From Firmicutes bacterium UBA7510 (lineage in GTDB: Bacteria; Bacillota; Clostridia; Tissierellales; Sedimentibacteraceae), in contig DLNM01000038.1 of assembly GCA_002479485.1 (NCBI GenBank), forward strand, positions 44,107 through 63,083: a stretch of DNA of 18,977 nt, in the 5' to 3' direction. A model generated the notes under the pieces. That model ran no database searches and was not told the origin of the DNA. It saw nothing but the letters and a program-made list of their open reading frames with translations. A program made the position numbers and the translations under genes. Below, piece by piece: positions 1-6,689 of the stretch (positions within the stretch are counted from its first letter, which is position 1; each line of letters begins with the position of its first letter).

Positions 1-1564
1 ATAGTTTTATAATAAAGTCATTATAATTATTATATAAAGATTCTACAAAAAAAATTAATAACTTTGCATTTGCTTTTCCATAAATCAATGAAATAGGTAA
101 ATTATTATCAATTATATAATATAGTATATCTAAATAATAAGTTTTAAGCTCTATAACACTTTGACAAAATTCTGTTAAAAGCCCTATAGCATTTGGATTA
201 TTATTTAAGAATGAATACTTAATTTTTATATATAATACATAATCTGTTTTATTATTCCAATCATTTATGCATTTTATTATTTTATACTTATCGTCTTCAG
301 ATGAATTAGAAAATGTTTCAATTGCATATTCTAGATCTGGTAAGAAGCTTTTATTATTTTCTGTAGCTGTATTATTATATAAATCTAATAAACTTATGTA
401 ATTGCTTGTTTTTTTCATTAACTCTAATTGAAGATTAAAATAAACAGAAGGATTTTTAATCATATTATAATTTTCAAGTGATGGTTGTTGCAACAATTTT
501 GATGCGTTTTTATAGTCTTGAATTTGAATATATGAATATGTAGCCATCAATATTGTATTGTTAATTGCAATCTCATCTAAACATAAAATAGAACGTAAAT
601 CTAAATCAAATGTAATTAACTTTTTATTTCTATGTTTTTCAACCAAGTTTATATATTTTTTATAGCTATCAATGCAATTTTCATAATTTTTTAGTTCATA
701 ATAAGCTAAAGTCATAAAATAATAAACATCTATATCAGTAGCTAATGTCATTTTTGTATATTTAAAATAATTTAATGACTCATCAATAGCATTTAAATAA
801 TCGTTTAGTTTAATATATGAGAAAATTAAATTCGGTTGTAGTGCGCAGTAATAATTATTAAGCTTGGTTCTTTTACAAATTTCTATTCCTATTTTTGCCT
901 GGTTTATTGCTTCTTCATAACTATCAATCAATAAATAAGAATCAACTATATGACTTCTTAACCTTGGATCATCGGGTTTTTGTTCAACTTCTTTGAGCAT
1001 CAAATCTATGTTTCTCTTAGCTTTTGCTTTTGTAAATTTAGGATTTACAAAAATATAACCATAATGATCAAATACAGTATTATTTAGTGTCTTAACTTTT
1101 TCTGGTACAGGGATATATTCGTGTATAGTACCTAAAAATCTTGTATCGTGATTTAATTTATATATTCTATAAGAAAGTATATTTGAATATGAAGTTTTAT
1201 TGTCATTTCTATAGCTTTTTATTTCATATTTTGCACCTTCATATTTTTCATATTCTTTTGAATTGAAGAAATTTATTAATTCTGCTGCATTTACAAGAAT
1301 TTCATCGGCATCTATATACATATACCATTTGCCTGCAGCATATTTTAATGTTTCATTTCTTGCAGCAGCAAAATCATTACACCATTCAAAGTAATACACC
1401 TTTTTTGTGTATTTCTTAGCTATTTCAACTGTATTGTCTACAGATCCAGTATCTATTATTATTAATTCACTATCTAGATTGTCTAATAGTGGTTTTAATG
1501 CAGTTAAACATTCGTTTAAATACTTTTCTTCATTTTTAACTATCATTCCTATAGAAAGCACCAT
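1..1564 (-). CDS. GT2 glycosyltransferase with helical-repeat C-terminal region, partial (runs off left edge)
   Basis: The reverse strand is open from an ATG at 1564 down to base 2 with no stop (about 521 codons), so the 3' end lies outside the window. A GGAGGA ribosome binding site sits at 1571-1576. The N-terminal ~220 residues form a GT-A, family 2 glycosyltransferase: MIVKNEE at 7-13, IIDTGSVDNT around 36-45, a W-x-N-DF-x-x-ARN stretch at 61-70, and the metal/nucleotide-sugar motif DADE at 85-88. From about residue 200 the protein is all-helical with TPR-like 30-35 residue units rich in Tyr, Leu and Asn. This architecture is known in clostridial surface/flagellar glycosylation genes and in SunS-type peptide glycosyltransferases. 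It has no signal peptide, so it should be cytoplasmic. It is transcribed divergently from the sugar operon, so co-function is inferred. The acceptor is unknown. Confidence 0.88.
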   Translation of the reverse strand, partial: MVLSIGMIVKNEEKYLNECLTALKPLLDNLDSELIIIDTGSVDNTVEIAKKYTKKVYYFEWCNDFAAARNETLKYAAGKWYMYIDADEILVNAAELINFFNSKEYEKYEGAKYEIKSYRNDNKTSYSNILSYRIYKLNHDTRFLGTIHEYIPVPEKVKTLNNTVFDHYGYIFVNPKFTKAKAKRNIDLMLKEVEQKPDDPRLRSHIVDSYLLIDSYEEAINQAKIGIEICKRTKLNNYYCALQPNLIFSYIKLNDYLNAIDESLNYFKYTKMTLATDIDVYYFMTLAYYELKNYENCIDSYKKYINLVEKHRNKKLITFDLDLRSILCLDEIAINNTILMATYSYIQIQDYKNASKLLQQPSLENYNMIKNPSVYFNLQLELMKKTSNYISLLDLYNNTATENNKSFLPDLEYAIETFSNSSEDDKYKIIKCINDWNNKTDYVLYIKIKYSFLNNNPNAIGLLTEFCQSVIELKTYYLDILYYIIDNNLPISLIYGKANAKLLIFFVESLYNNYNDFIIKL

Positions 1565-1590
1565 ATATTTTCCTCCATAACTATAAGTAT

Positions 1591-1622
1591 TTGTTTAATA
1601 TTCCGACAAAATATGATATAAT
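1591..1622 (+). promoter_or_regulatory. candidate extended -10 promoter toward the main operon
   Basis: TATAAT at 1617-1622 is preceded by TGA, forming an extended -10 element. The best -35-like hexamer, TTGTTT at 1591-1596, is 20 bases away, which is longer than ideal. The same 12 bases ATATGATATAAT recur at 18957-18968 in another promoter-like region. This is an alternative or addition to the sigma-D-like site downstream of it. Confidence 0.3.
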
Positions 1623-1649
1623 ATTACCATAAATTACACTTAATATCAA
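1621..1649 (-). promoter_or_regulatory. candidate vegetative promoter for the leftward glycosyltransferase
   Basis: Read on the reverse strand, TTGATA (1644-1649) is followed after a 17-base spacer by TAATAT (1621-1626). A TGG just before the second hexamer gives an extended -10 look. The distance to the ATG at 1564 leaves a leader of about 50 bases. The region is very AT-rich, so chance matches are common; this is a pattern call only. Confidence 0.4.
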
Positions 1650-1663
1650 ATGAAAGAATAACT

Positions 1664-1689
1664 TAATTTATTTGTTTATTTGTCGATAT
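1664..1689 (+). promoter_or_regulatory. candidate flagellar sigma-D (sigma-28) promoter of the glycosylation operon
   Basis: GTCGATAT at 1682-1689 matches the Bacillus sigma-D -10 consensus GCCGATAT at 7 of 8 positions. TAAT at 1664-1667 matches the TAAA -35 at 3 of 4, and the 14-base spacer is within the usual range. The leader to the ATG at 1729 would be about 30 bases. A vegetative TATAAT (1689-1694) overlaps but has no good -35. The consensus is established knowledge; its use here is inference, supported by the glycosylation content of the operon. Confidence 0.4.
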
Positions 1690-1728
1690 ATAATATTGTA
1701 ATTATATTTTAATTATGTGGAGTTAAAT

Positions 1729-3252
1729 ATGAATAATATTGATATTAATAAAAATGAGATTTTTTTAGATGTAGGTAATTTTGAAAAACCAAAGCCGAAG
1801 GAAGACGTAAGAAAAAGCAGGACTAATTATTATGAAAGTATTTATAATTCAAATGAAATAACTACTGCTATTTTTGTTTTAGGATATAATAGAGTAGAAA
1901 AAACTAAGGAATGTGTTGAAAGTATATTAAAATATACAAGTGATATAAAATATGAGTTGATTTTAATTGATAATGATTCAGCTGATGATACATATGAGTA
2001 TTTTAAGTCTGTTCCTTATGTACATAAAAAAATAGTGAAAATGAGTAGAAATACAGGTTCTGCATTTGTAGGTCAACTTTATACATCATTATTTAGAGGA
2101 AAGTACTATGTAATGGTTACAAATGATGTTGTTGTTACACGAAATTGGCTGTCTAATATGATTAAATGTATGGAATCTGACGATTCAATTGGCTTTGTAG
2201 TTCCTGTATCATCAAATGTAAGTAATCGTCAGCAGGTTAATTTGAGCTTTAGCAACTTAGATGAAATGCAAAGAGAGGCAGAGAAATTTAATATAAGTGA
2301 TCCTTTAAAATGGGAAGAACGAATGAGATTAATAAATATTGTATCCCTTGTTAAAAAGGAAGTGTTTGATCTAGTTGGTTTTGGTGATGTTGGGTTCTTT
2401 CATGATTTTGGAGAAGACGATTATTCTTTAAGGGTTAGACGCGCAGGATATAAATTAGTTCTTTGTGCTGATACATTCATTCATCATAATCATGATATAT
2501 GGAACACTGAAGATAAGGACCCTATATTGTATAATCAATCTCTAAATATTGGTAGAAAAAATTTTAAAGAAAAGTATTTTAATCTTGATGCATGGGATGA
2601 TATATTGAATTTTGAAATTGAGTTGTTAGACCTGTTAGAATCACCACGATGTAATCGACCTAATATGTTATCAATTGATGTTAGGTGTGGCACACCAATA
2701 ATGCAATTTAGAAATGTCTTAAGAAAAAATAATATTTTAAATTCTAATTGTTTTGCATTTACTACAAATGCAAAATATTATAATGATTTATTATATGTTA
2801 CTAATGGAAATGTAGTATGTGATAGGATTGATTATTTGTTAGATTATTATACTAAGGATAGTTTTGATTATATAATTTTAGGTGAAGTGATAAATAATTT
2901 TTCTAAACCAATACAGCTATTAGAAAAATTATTGAATATTACAAAACCAGGTGGACAACTACTAATAAAATTATATAATATATTTGATTATAAAATGTTT
3001 TTGCATGTAGCAGGACAAGAACAAAATGTAGATAGTAATATGCCAGTAGTTATATCAATTCAAAGCATATTATCTTGTTTGCAAATTATGAATGTACATG
3101 ATGTAAAGTTATCCTGTGTCCCATATAACCTGGATAATAATAGTATTAAGTTTTTAAGTGAAAAAATAAAAGTGATTAATATAACTAATTCAGTTGATGA
3201 GGTAGTTGGTAGTCATGATACAAAGGAATATTTATTGAGTATTATTAAATAA
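1729..3252 (+). CDS. GT2 glycosyltransferase fused to a degenerate methyltransferase-like domain
   Basis: A 507-residue cytoplasmic protein. I chose the ATG at 1729 over the in-frame GTG at 1717 because the GGAG at 1719-1722 sits at proper spacing for 1729 and lies inside the longer version. Residues ~46-260 are a GT-A domain: TAIFVLGYNR at 46-55, DNDSADDT at 81-88, TNDVVV at 131-136 in the DxD position, and a GEDDYSLR acceptor/catalytic-base region at 228-235. Residues ~313-430 resemble a class I methyltransferase (FDYIILGEVINNFSKP at 379-394, then KPGGQLLI), but the SAM-binding glycine motif is eroded: SIDVRCGT at 315-322 where DxGxGxG is expected. It is the first gene of the operon and probably transfers the sugar made downstream, or a linker sugar, onto a surface protein. 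Whether the second domain methylates anything is doubtful. Confidence 0.85.
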   Translation: MNNIDINKNEIFLDVGNFEKPKPKEDVRKSRTNYYESIYNSNEITTAIFVLGYNRVEKTKECVESILKYTSDIKYELILIDNDSADDTYEYFKSVPYVHKKIVKMSRNTGSAFVGQLYTSLFRGKYYVMVTNDVVVTRNWLSNMIKCMESDDSIGFVVPVSSNVSNRQQVNLSFSNLDEMQREAEKFNISDPLKWEERMRLINIVSLVKKEVFDLVGFGDVGFFHDFGEDDYSLRVRRAGYKLVLCADTFIHHNHDIWNTEDKDPILYNQSLNIGRKNFKEKYFNLDAWDDILNFEIELLDLLESPRCNRPNMLSIDVRCGTPIMQFRNVLRKNNILNSNCFAFTTNAKYYNDLLYVTNGNVVCDRIDYLLDYYTKDSFDYIILGEVINNFSKPIQLLEKLLNITKPGGQLLIKLYNIFDYKMFLHVAGQEQNVDSNMPVVISIQSILSCLQIMNVHDVKLSCVPYNLDNNSIKFLSEKIKVINITNSVDEVVGSHDTKEYLLSIIK

Positions 3253-3309
3253 CGTTTATGTCAATGTTATTATATATTAAAGGTAAATTATAGAAAGGTA
3301 GATAAGTAT

Positions 3310-4194
3310 ATGAAAGGCATTATTTTAGCAGGCGGAGCAGGCACCAGACTTTATCCACTTACAATGGTATGTACAAAACAATTACTACCTGTTTACGATA
3401 AACCAATGATTTATTATCCTTTATCAACTCTTATGCTGGCAGGAATTAGGGATATATTGATTATTTCTACGCCTGAAGATTTACCAAAATTAGAACAGCT
3501 TTTAGGAGACGGCTCTCAGTTTGGAATAAAGTTATGCTACGAAAAGCAGCCAAAACCTGAGGGATTAGCACAAGCATTTATCATAGGAGAAAAATTTATA
3601 GGGCAGGATTGCTGTGCTATGATATTAGGTGATAATATCTTTTATGGAAACGGCTTCTTCAATAAACTTGAAAGTGCTGTTTTGGCAGCCGAACGTGGAG
3701 AGTCAACAATCTTCGGGTACTACGTAGACGACCCGGAAAGATTTGGAATTATGGAAATAAATGAAAAAATGCAGATACTGTCTATAGAAGAAAAGCCTGA
3801 GCTTCCAAAATCTAACTACTGTGTTACAGGTCTGTATTTTTATGATAATAGGGTAGTGGAATATGCTAAAAAACTAAAGCCATCAAAAAGAGGCGAACTT
3901 GAAATAACTGATATAAATAATCTATATTTAGAGTCGGGTTCGTTGCAGGCACAAATTTTAGGTAGAGGCTTTGCCTGGATTGATGCGGGTACTATTGACA
4001 GTCTGTGCGAAGCGACTAATTTTATTCAGATGATTGAAAAAAGACAGGGAATAAAGATATCTGCTCCGGAAGAGCTGGCTTATCATAATAAATGGATAAC
4101 AAAAGAAGAGCTTATACAAGCGGCGATAAAATATGGAAAATCGTCGTATGGCAAGCATCTTATGGCTGTAGCGGAAGGAAAATTAATTTATTAA
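3310..4194 (+). CDS. rfbA: glucose-1-phosphate thymidylyltransferase
   Basis: Converts glucose-1-phosphate and dTTP to dTDP-glucose, the entry step of dTDP-deoxysugar synthesis. The 294-residue length is typical of RmlA/RfbA. The nucleotide-binding loop GGAGTRLYPLT spans residues 8-18, KQLLPVYDKPMIYYPL follows at 23-38, and LGDNIFYG at 106-113 carries the metal-binding Asp108. The C-terminal helical region holding the allosteric dTDP site appears complete. A moderate GAAAGG ribosome binding site lies about 10 bases upstream of the ATG. The rest of the sugar genes (rfbB, aminotransferase, rfbC) are 10 kb downstream in the same operon, so the acyl genes have been inserted into, or have assembled inside, an rfb-type cluster. 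Confidence 0.97.
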   Translation: MKGIILAGGAGTRLYPLTMVCTKQLLPVYDKPMIYYPLSTLMLAGIRDILIISTPEDLPKLEQLLGDGSQFGIKLCYEKQPKPEGLAQAFIIGEKFIGQDCCAMILGDNIFYGNGFFNKLESAVLAAERGESTIFGYYVDDPERFGIMEINEKMQILSIEEKPELPKSNYCVTGLYFYDNRVVEYAKKLKPSKRGELEITDINNLYLESGSLQAQILGRGFAWIDAGTIDSLCEATNFIQMIEKRQGIKISAPEELAYHNKWITKEELIQAAIKYGKSSYGKHLMAVAEGKLIY

Positions 4195-4207
4195 AACATG
4201 GTGCTCG

Positions 4208-4238
4208 TATATAGGCTTGACGTAGTCAAGACTATATA
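4208..4238 (+). repeat. 31-base near-perfect inverted repeat (RNA hairpin) between rfbA and the GNAT gene
   Basis: Left arm TATATAG at 4208-4214, then G, then CTTGAC at 4216-4221. The loop is GTA. The right arm is GTCAAG at 4225-4230, then A, then CTATATA at 4232-4238. The only mismatch in 14 pairs is the G/A at 4215/4231. No T-run follows, so it does not look like an intrinsic terminator. It ends 7 bases before the GGAGG (4246-4250) of the next gene. It could be an mRNA processing or stability element, an attenuator, or a protein-binding site. Confidence 0.7.
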
Positions 4239-4255
4239 ATTGTATGGAGGCAATT

Positions 4256-4804
4256 ATGAATGTTCAATTAAAAAGACTGACTGAAAATGAATTGGAATTG
4301 TTGATGAATTGGAGGATGCAGCCTGATATAACAAAAATGATGTTAACAGATCCTGTTTTGACTTTAGAGGGTCAAAAAAAATGGTTTGAAAAAATAAAAA
4401 ATGATAAAAGTCAAATTAGGTGGATTATCTTTAGTGACAATATTCCTATCGGCTCTGCATATCTTGATAATATTGACTATGAAAACAAGAGATGTGAAAT
4501 GGGTTGGTTAGTTTCACAAAAAAAACATAGGTCTTTTAAATTAACATTCTCTGTGTTAGCTAATATTTGTAATTTTATTTTTGAAAATTTAGGTTTAAAT
4601 AAAGCACACGGAACGATTATTGATGATAATAAAATTATACTTGGTTTTACAAAACTGTGCGGAGGCAAACAGGAAGGACTTCTTAGAAGACATGTGTTGA
4701 AAAACGGCGTATATCATGATGTTATTTTAACAGGAACCTTAAAAGAAGAGTGGCTTGCGGCAAGAGAAAATAATGAGTATGAAAAAATTTATATAGAAAA
4801 TTAA
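4256..4804 (+). CDS. GNAT N-acetyl/acyltransferase, PseH/RimJ-like
   Basis: A 182-residue protein of the Acetyltransf_3 (RimJ/RimL, PseH) type. The ATG at 4256 is preferred over an in-frame ATG at 4244, because GGAGG at 4246-4250 is placed for 4256. Typical marks are the MNWR at 17-20, the conserved Trp43, the IPIGSAYLDNID strand at 63-74, and the MGW strand at 82-84 leading into a basic QKKHR acyl-CoA loop. PseH acetylates the 4-amino group of a UDP-4-amino-4,6-dideoxy sugar in pseudaminic acid synthesis. Here the likely acceptor is the dTDP-amino sugar made by the operon's aminotransferase, with acetyl-CoA or an acyl carrier protein as donor. It sits directly before the first carrier protein gene. 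Acceptor and donor are inferred. Confidence 0.82.
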   Translation: MNVQLKRLTENELELLMNWRMQPDITKMMLTDPVLTLEGQKKWFEKIKNDKSQIRWIIFSDNIPIGSAYLDNIDYENKRCEMGWLVSQKKHRSFKLTFSVLANICNFIFENLGLNKAHGTIIDDNKIILGFTKLCGGKQEGLLRRHVLKNGVYHDVILTGTLKEEWLAARENNEYEKIYIEN

Positions 4805-4829
4805 TTTATTTATATCATGGAGGAAAACT

Positions 4830-5048
4830 ATGGATACAAGAGAGAAAATTAAAGCTATTGAAGAGTTATTGGAATTAGAAGAAGGAACTTTGGAAGAAGA
4901 TACTGTACTTGATAATCTTGAAGAATGGGATTCTGTATCAATTTTATCTCTTATTGTATTATTAGATGAAGAATATAATAAAACAATTACAAGCAAAGAT
5001 ATTAAAGAAATAAAAACAGTAAGCGATATATTGAAATTAATGGAGTAA
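4830..5048 (+). CDS. acyl carrier protein 1
   Basis: A 72-residue, highly acidic protein with the phosphopantetheine site WDSVS: Ser35 is the expected attachment residue after Trp33-Asp34. The helix that follows (ILSLIVLLDEEYN) and the C-terminal TVSDILKLM match the four-helix carrier protein fold. The ribosome binding site GGAGGA is at 4819-4824. It differs clearly from the two other carrier proteins at 9065 and 10379, so each may serve its own partners. The neighbouring SDR and AAC(3)-like genes suggest it carries the acyl group being reduced and then transferred. No phosphopantetheinyl transferase is in the window, so activation would rely on a host enzyme. Confidence 0.9.
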   Translation: MDTREKIKAIEELLELEEGTLEEDTVLDNLEEWDSVSILSLIVLLDEEYNKTITSKDIKEIKTVSDILKLME

Positions 5049-5068
5049 ATTGAACAGGTGGTGCATTG

Positions 5069-5818
5069 ATGTTTAATCCGATGAATTTAACAGACAGAAA
5101 AATATTAGTTACGGGAGCTTCCTCGGGAATAGGCAGAGAAACATCTATATTATTGAGCAAATTAGGTGCTCAGCTTGTTTTAACAGGCAGAAGAAAAGAA
5201 GAATTAGAGAAAACATTATCTCTTATGGAAGGAATAAACCATTTAGTATTGCCGTTTGAATTATCAGATTTTGATAATTATAAAAATTTATTTAACGAGG
5301 CTTGTTATGATGATAAAAAATTAGACGGCTTGGTTCACTGTGCAGGTATAGCTAAAACTATACCTCTTAGAATATTATCATATGAGTTAATGCTGGAAAC
5401 AATGAAAATCAATTATTTTGCTTTTCTTGAGCTTGTAAAGCACTATGCTAAAAAGAAGTATTCTAATGGAGGCAGTATTGTGGGAATATCAGCAATCAAT
5501 GCACATATGCCCAGAAAATGTATGAGTTTGTATGCAGGATCAAAGGGTGCCTTAGAGGCTAGTATAAAGACATTGGCATTGGAATTACATGAGAGCAAAA
5601 TCAGGATTAACAGCGTTGTTCCCGGAGCTATAAATACCGAAATGGCTCAAAAATATGCTTCCTTGGTATCAAGCGAACAAGTGGATAACATATTGGACGG
5701 ACAGCTTATGTTAATGGGAAATCCTGATGATGTTGCAAATGTAATAGCATTTTTACTAAGCGATGCTTCTAAATTCGTTACAGGCAGACATTATTATGTA
5801 GATGGAGGAAGATTATAG
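5069..5818 (+). CDS. FabG-like short-chain dehydrogenase/reductase 1 (putative 3-oxoacyl-ACP reductase)
   Basis: A 249-residue classical SDR. ATG at 5069 is taken rather than the TTG codon at 5066, since AGGTGG (5056-5061) is spaced for the ATG. The cofactor loop is TGASSGIG at 15-22, and basic Arg41-Arg42 after strand 2 favour NADPH. The catalytic set Asn115, Ser141, Tyr155 and Lys159 (YAGSK) is intact, and the C-terminus ends with the usual G-RHYYVDGGRL pattern. Between a carrier protein gene and an acyltransferase gene, the likely job is reducing a 3-oxoacyl-ACP to 3-hydroxyacyl-ACP. A role on the sugar is possible but less likely given the FabG-like length and context. Its stop overlaps the next start by one base. 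Confidence 0.88.
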   Translation: MFNPMNLTDRKILVTGASSGIGRETSILLSKLGAQLVLTGRRKEELEKTLSLMEGINHLVLPFELSDFDNYKNLFNEACYDDKKLDGLVHCAGIAKTIPLRILSYELMLETMKINYFAFLELVKHYAKKKYSNGGSIVGISAINAHMPRKCMSLYAGSKGALEASIKTLALELHESKIRINSVVPGAINTEMAQKYASLVSSEQVDNILDGQLMLMGNPDDVANVIAFLLSDASKFVTGRHYYVDGGRL

Positions 5819-6672
5819 TGAATAAAAATATTGAGATGTTTACTGACAACACAGGTAAAATTTATACATTTTCCGATGTTGTAAATGCCCTCAGAGAAGT
5901 TGGTGCAGACAAATGCGAAGTGTTATTCGTACATTCGGAACTTAGCTTTGGGGTGCCGTGCAAAGGCTTAAAAAGAAAAGATTTTATTGAGCTTATGTAT
6001 TTGGCTATAAAGGAGTTGGGCGTTAAAACTTTGATTTTTCCGACATTTACCTTTAGCTTTTCTAATTATGAAGATTTTGATATAGCTAACTCCAAAAGCA
6101 AAATGGGTGTTTTGACAGAGTATGTTCGCAAGCTGCCTGATTCGCTCAGGTCATGTGACCCTTTAATGTCCGTGTCGCTCATTGGTGAAAACAAAAAATT
6201 AATTGAAAATTTAGGCAAAAGCTCTGTAGGAACCGACAGCATATTTGATAAACTGCATAATACAGAAAATGTTAAATTTTTATTTTTTGGAACAGAAATA
6301 GGACAATGCTTTACGCATATGCACTATGTAGAAGAAAGATTAAATGTTCCTTACAGATATAATATGGATTTTAGCGGAAATATTATTGATTTAGACGGAA
6401 AAATAAGAAATGATACCTATACTTTATTCGTAAAATACAGAGATATTATTCCTATAGTTCCGGATAGTTTTGAGGATGAATTAATTAAAGAGGGTATATA
6501 TAAAAAAGTTTCGCTTGGCAACAGACATGTGGGATGTTTTACTGAAAAAGAATCATATGAGGTCACAGAAAGATGGCTTAAAAATGATATCAGCTGTTTT
6601 TTAGGAGAGCAGTATGATGCAAGACCTTTTGTAAAAGAGTATACATATGGAAATGTCACTACCGTACAATAA
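5818..6672 (+). CDS. AAC(3)-family N-acyltransferase, probably sugar-modifying
   Basis: A 284-residue member of the aminoglycoside 3-N-acetyltransferase fold family (PF02522-type; includes YokD and FrbF). It starts at GTG 5818, overlapping the TAG of the SDR gene, with GGAGGA upstream. Family marks are HSELS at 39-43, FPTFTFSFS at 74-82, MGVLTEYVRKLPDSLRS at 96-112, DPLMS at 114-118 (an Asp where His is usual in the HP..S motif), and the catalytic H-x-x-E as His169 and Glu172. Despite the family name, the setting (next to an ACP and a ketoreductase in a dTDP-amino-sugar operon) argues for transfer of an acyl group from carrier protein or CoA to the sugar amino group, not antibiotic resistance. 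The true donor is unproven. Confidence 0.85.
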   Translation: MNKNIEMFTDNTGKIYTFSDVVNALREVGADKCEVLFVHSELSFGVPCKGLKRKDFIELMYLAIKELGVKTLIFPTFTFSFSNYEDFDIANSKSKMGVLTEYVRKLPDSLRSCDPLMSVSLIGENKKLIENLGKSSVGTDSIFDKLHNTENVKFLFFGTEIGQCFTHMHYVEERLNVPYRYNMDFSGNIIDLDGKIRNDTYTLFVKYRDIIPIVPDSFEDELIKEGIYKKVSLGNRHVGCFTEKESYEVTERWLKNDISCFLGEQYDARPFVKEYTYGNVTTVQ

Positions 6673-6689
6673 ATAATTAGGAGTATAAT

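Noticed and set aside
1..1564. SunS-type glycosyltransferase of a glycosylated bacteriocin (RiPP) cluster
   Set aside because: The GT2 plus helical-repeat layout is similar, but no precursor peptide, disulfide oxidoreductase or peptidase-containing ABC exporter is visible; the visible neighbours are sugar genes.
1717..1728. GTG start at 1717 for the first plus-strand glycosyltransferase
   Set aside because: It overlaps the GGAG ribosome binding site that is correctly spaced for the ATG at 1729.
4208..4238. Intrinsic terminator after rfbA
   Set aside because: The hairpin is good but no T-run follows, and the next gene begins 17 bases later with its own ribosome binding site.
5818..6672. Aminoglycoside resistance gene
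   Set aside because: Only the family fold points that way; the overlap with a FabG-like gene and the amino-sugar setting favour a biosynthetic acyltransferase.
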